NCBI RefSeq assembly: GCF_002901825.1
Contig: NZ_PPQD01000034.1
Coordinates: 252,545 to 316,544 of the forward strand
DNA: 64,000 bases
Reading direction: 5' to 3'
Source of the DNA: Mammaliicoccus sciuri
Lineage (GTDB): Bacteria > Bacillota > Bacilli > Staphylococcales > Staphylococcaceae
Shown one piece after another: positions 59,113-64,000 of this stretch (its first letter is position 1; every line of letters starts with the position of its first letter). The notes under the pieces were generated by a model. The model saw only the letters and a list, made by a program, of their open reading frames with translations. It was not told the origin of the DNA and made no database searches. Both the position numbers and the translations under genes were made by a program.

Positions 59113-59748
59113 GTGAGAGCAATCGAATTAAATCAAAGACAAGAACAAATTGTACAAATTGTTAAGAACAATGGACCCATTACAGGAGAAAAAATAGCTG
59201 AACGGCTAAATTTAACAAGAGCAACTTTAAGACCAGATTTAGCAATTTTAACAATGGCAGGTTATCTAGATGCAAGACCTAGAGTAGGATATTTTTATAC
59301 AGGGAAATCAAGTACACAATTGTTAAGTGATTCAATTAAAAAAATGACCGTAAAAGAATCGATGGCGATACCAGTCGTAATAGAAGAAAGTATTTCTGTA
59401 TATGAAGCAATATGTAAGATGTTTTTAGAAGATGTCGGCACATTATTTGTCATCAATAAAGAAGGCAATTTAATCGGCGTTTGTTCGAGAAAAGATTTAC
59501 TAAGAGCAGCAATAGGTGGTCAAAGTTTAAAAGATACACCGGTTAGTATTAATATGAGCAGAATGCCAAACATAACAGTATGTTTAGAAGATGATTTATT
59601 GATTTATGCAGCTAAATTATTAATTGATAAACAAATAGATGCGATACCTGTTGTCAAAAAACTTAAAGGCGACAAAATGAAAGTTAAAGGCAGAATTACA
59701 AAAACAACGATCACAAGAGCATTTGTTTCACTTATTGAAGATGAGTAG
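59113..59748 (+). CDS. ccpN: CcpN-type transcriptional repressor of gluconeogenic genes
   Basis: Repressor of 211 residues. The helix-turn-helix (about 1-60) contains IELNQRQEQIVQIVKNNGPITGEKIAERLNLTRAT in its first half (positions 4 onward), followed by two CBS domains (KESMAIPVVIEESISVYEAIC and the second near 140-200) that sense nucleotides. CcpN represses gapB and pckA during glycolysis and is co-transcribed with the PPDK regulator. GTG 59113 gives MRAIELNQRQ, matching the B. subtilis start length as I recall it, but GAAGGGG touches it; GTG 59101 is the alternative. Confidence 0.88.
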   Translation: MRAIELNQRQEQIVQIVKNNGPITGEKIAERLNLTRATLRPDLAILTMAGYLDARPRVGYFYTGKSSTQLLSDSIKKMTVKESMAIPVVIEESISVYEAICKMFLEDVGTLFVINKEGNLIGVCSRKDLLRAAIGGQSLKDTPVSINMSRMPNITVCLEDDLLIYAAKLLIDKQIDAIPVVKKLKGDKMKVKGRITKTTITRAFVSLIEDE

Positions 59749-59762
59749 GAGGAATTAGTTAA

Positions 59763-60578
59763 ATGGAAGAGATAAGAATAATTATAGCATCCGATTCAGT
59801 AGGAGAAACGGCAGAGCTTGTTACGAAAGCATGTACGTCTCAATATAAGACAGAAGGAAATGCTTTAGATATTGTAAGATTACCGTATATAGAGAATGAG
59901 AGTAATATTAATGAAGTAGTATCATTAGCATTAGAACAAAAATCTATAGTCGTTTATACATTGGTGAAACCTGAAATGCGATTATACTTAAAAGAAAAAT
60001 TAGAAGAAAATAATATAGAAAATGTAGACATTATGGGTCCATTGATGAGCATTTTAAGCAATGAACTTAATGAAGCCCCACTTAATGAGCCAGGCAATAT
60101 TCATAAATTAGATGAAGATTATTTCAAGAAAATTGAAGCAATCGAATTTGCGGTTAAATATGATGATGGTAGAGATCCACGCGGATTACCAAAAGCTGAT
60201 ATCATTCTTATAGGTGTATCTAGAACTTCAAAAACGCCATTGTCACAATACTTGGCACATAAACGTTATAAAGTAATGAATGTACCATTAGTGCCTGAAG
60301 TTGCACCGCCGGAAGGATTATTTGAAATTGATCCAAAGAAATGTATCGCTTTAAAAATTAATCAAAAAAACCTTAATGCGATTAGAAGAGCAAGATTAAT
60401 TCAATTAGGTTTAAGTGATGATGCTAATTATGCTAAAGATGATAGAATCGAAGAAGAATTAAGATACTTCGAGGAAATTGTTGAAAAAATTGGTTGTCCT
60501 GTACTAGATGTTTCTGACAAGGCAATAGAAGAAACAGCAAATGACATTATTAAAATCATTACACAACAAAACCGTTAA
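59763..60578 (+). CDS. yqfL: Pyruvate, phosphate dikinase regulatory protein (DUF299)
   Basis: Bifunctional kinase/phosphorylase of 271 residues that inactivates PPDK or PEP synthase with ADP and reactivates it with phosphate. The P-loop [20 protein letters not shown] is near 151-170, and [19 protein letters not shown] precedes it. AGGAGGAATT is the ribosome binding site, 14 nt after ccpN. In B. subtilis YqfL is a positive modulator of CcpN; the pairing here supports that link. Confidence 0.93.
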   Translation: MEEIRIIIASDSVGETAELVTKACTSQYKTEGNALDIVRLPYIENESNINEVVSLALEQKSIVVYTLVKPEMRLYLKEKLEENNIENVDIMGPLMSILSNELNEAPLNEPGNIHKLDEDYFKKIEAIEFAVKYDDGRDPRGLPKADIILIGVSRTSKTPLSQYLAHKRYKVMNVPLVPEVAPPEGLFEIDPKKCIALKINQKNLNAIRRARLIQLGLSDDANYAKDDRIEEELRYFEEIVEKIGCPVLDVSDKAIEETANDIIKIITQQNR

Positions 60579-60589
60579 AGGGTGACAGG

Positions 60590-63498
<2,909 letters not shown>

Positions 63499-63531
63499 AC
63501 ATGAAAAGTTTATATTAATCCCAAAAAGCCT

Positions 63532-63559
63532 TTGACAATGCCTTGTTTTAATATAAAAT
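63532..63559 (+). promoter_or_regulatory. Promoter of cccA
   Basis: TTGACA (63532-63537), 16-bp spacer, TAAAAT (63554-63559). Start near 63566. Confidence 0.75.
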
Positions 63560-63598
63560 ATAATTGTATGAAGGTTTAACAAAAGGGAGGTTGTATGA

Positions 63599-63952
63599 AT
63601 GAATCGTAATCCTGTTATCCCGTTTATTCTGATTTTACTACTCGGTGTAGGATTAATATTCTTCATGTCAGCACATGGTGCTAACAAAGAGGAAGAAAAA
63701 GAAGGCGGTGGCGGTGCTAAAACTGAAAAGTTTGATGCAGCTACATTCGCTAAGGACAATTGTACAAGTTGTCATGGACAAAATCTTGAAGGTGGAATGG
63801 GACCTAAATTAGCTGGAAGCAAAAAAGGTGCCGATGAAATGAAAAAAATCATTCGTAATGGTAAAGGATCAATGCCTGCACATGACGAAGCTACTATTTC
63901 AAATAAAGATTTAGACACACTTGTCAAGTACTTAAAAGATGGCGCTAAATAA
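63599..63952 (+). CDS. cccA: Membrane-anchored cytochrome c550
   Basis: Small c-type cytochrome of 117 residues. One N-terminal transmembrane helix (about 6-24) anchors it to the outer face of the membrane; a Glu/Gly-rich linker leads to the heme domain with CTSCH (heme attachment) and the axial methionine in GKGSMPAHDEA. It probably passes electrons to a terminal oxidase. ATG 63599 is used: the ATG at 63595 is out of frame and stops after four codons. The gene follows sigA as in B. subtilis. Confidence 0.93.
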   Translation: MNRNPVIPFILILLLGVGLIFFMSAHGANKEEEKEGGGGAKTEKFDAATFAKDNCTSCHGQNLEGGMGPKLAGSKKGADEMKKIIRNGKGSMPAHDEATISNKDLDTLVKYLKDGAK

Positions 63953-63955
63953 CAC

Positions 63956-63989
63956 AAAAAAATCTTTTGCTATTGCAAAAGATTTTTTT
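63956..63989 (+). terminator. Terminator after cccA
   Basis: A5-AATCTTTTGC, loop TATT, GCAAAAGATT-T5: perfect 10-bp stem plus A/T tracts on both sides. The final bases of the window (GAAAGGGA) look like the ribosome binding site of the next gene. Confidence 0.9.
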
Positions 63990-64000
63990 AATGAAAGGGA

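Overview
This window is low-GC chromosomal DNA from a staphylococcal-type Firmicute. The best guess is a Mammaliicoccus species (the former Staphylococcus sciuri group). The reasons are the AT-rich codon use, AGGAGG-type ribosome binding sites with many TTG and GTG starts, the conserved Bacillus/Staphylococcus gene order, and an ABC-F protein at 5190-6815 that reads as Sal(A), the intrinsic lincosamide/streptogramin A/pleuromutilin resistance protein of M. sciuri. Almost everything is housekeeping DNA on the + strand. No phage, insertion sequence, tRNA, rRNA or CRISPR array was seen.

Layout. 1-2866: 6S RNA, tcdA, rarA (minus strand) and cymR. 2867-6874: an accessory insertion between cymR and the cysteine desulfurase gene, holding a V8-like secreted glutamyl endopeptidase, a luciferase-like flavin monooxygenase and sal(A) with a 200-nt leader. 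6875-17432: yrvO-mnmA (tRNA 2-thiolation), a TPR gene, recD2, an alanine T-box with alaS, ireB-ruvX-DUF1292 and mltG. 17441-17602: copy 1 of a structured intergenic repeat. 17754-21739: trmR-trhP1-trhP2 (tRNA 5-methoxyuridine), udk and greA. 21889-27407: a 5-oxoprolinase operon that also carries a biotin carrier, a biotin carboxylase and an NRAMP-like carrier without the metal motif. 27476-36894: mtnN, a 35-residue membrane peptide, the yqeG-yqeH-aroE-yhbY-nadD-yqeK-rsfS-yqeM cluster and comEA-comEB-comEC. 36930-40517: yqzM, holA, rpsT and lepA. 40572-49852: hemW, the CIRCE-controlled hrcA-grpE-dnaK-dnaJ heat-shock operon, prmA-rsmE-mtaB and rpsU. 50064-53256: nfeD, floA and two poorly known membrane protein genes flanking repeat copy 2. 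53292-57141: phoH-ybeY-dgkA-cdd-era-recO. 57158-57340: a tandem 40-bp repeat array between convergent genes. 57430-63952: glycine T-box/glyS (minus), ccpN, the PPDK regulator gene, dnaG, sigA and cccA.

How the genes work together. The theme is translation and its quality control. There are tRNA modification genes (tcdA, mnmA, yrvO, trmR, trhP1/2, mtaB), ribosome assembly and modification genes (yqeH, yhbY, rsfS, era, ybeY, prmA, rsmE, ruvX, rpsT, rpsU, lepA), two T-box-controlled tRNA synthetases and a ribosome-protection ABC-F. Chaperones, the primase and the primary sigma factor complete a typical core block.

No large unknown multi-gene system is visible. The less ordinary signals are small: two copies of an intergenic element whose stems differ by compensatory changes, a phased tandem repeat array, several terminators doubling as attenuators or overlapping promoters or ribosome binding sites, the sal(A) leader, and the carboxylase genes embedded in the oxoprolinase operon. 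Gene identities rest on remembered family features and gene order; no database search was run.
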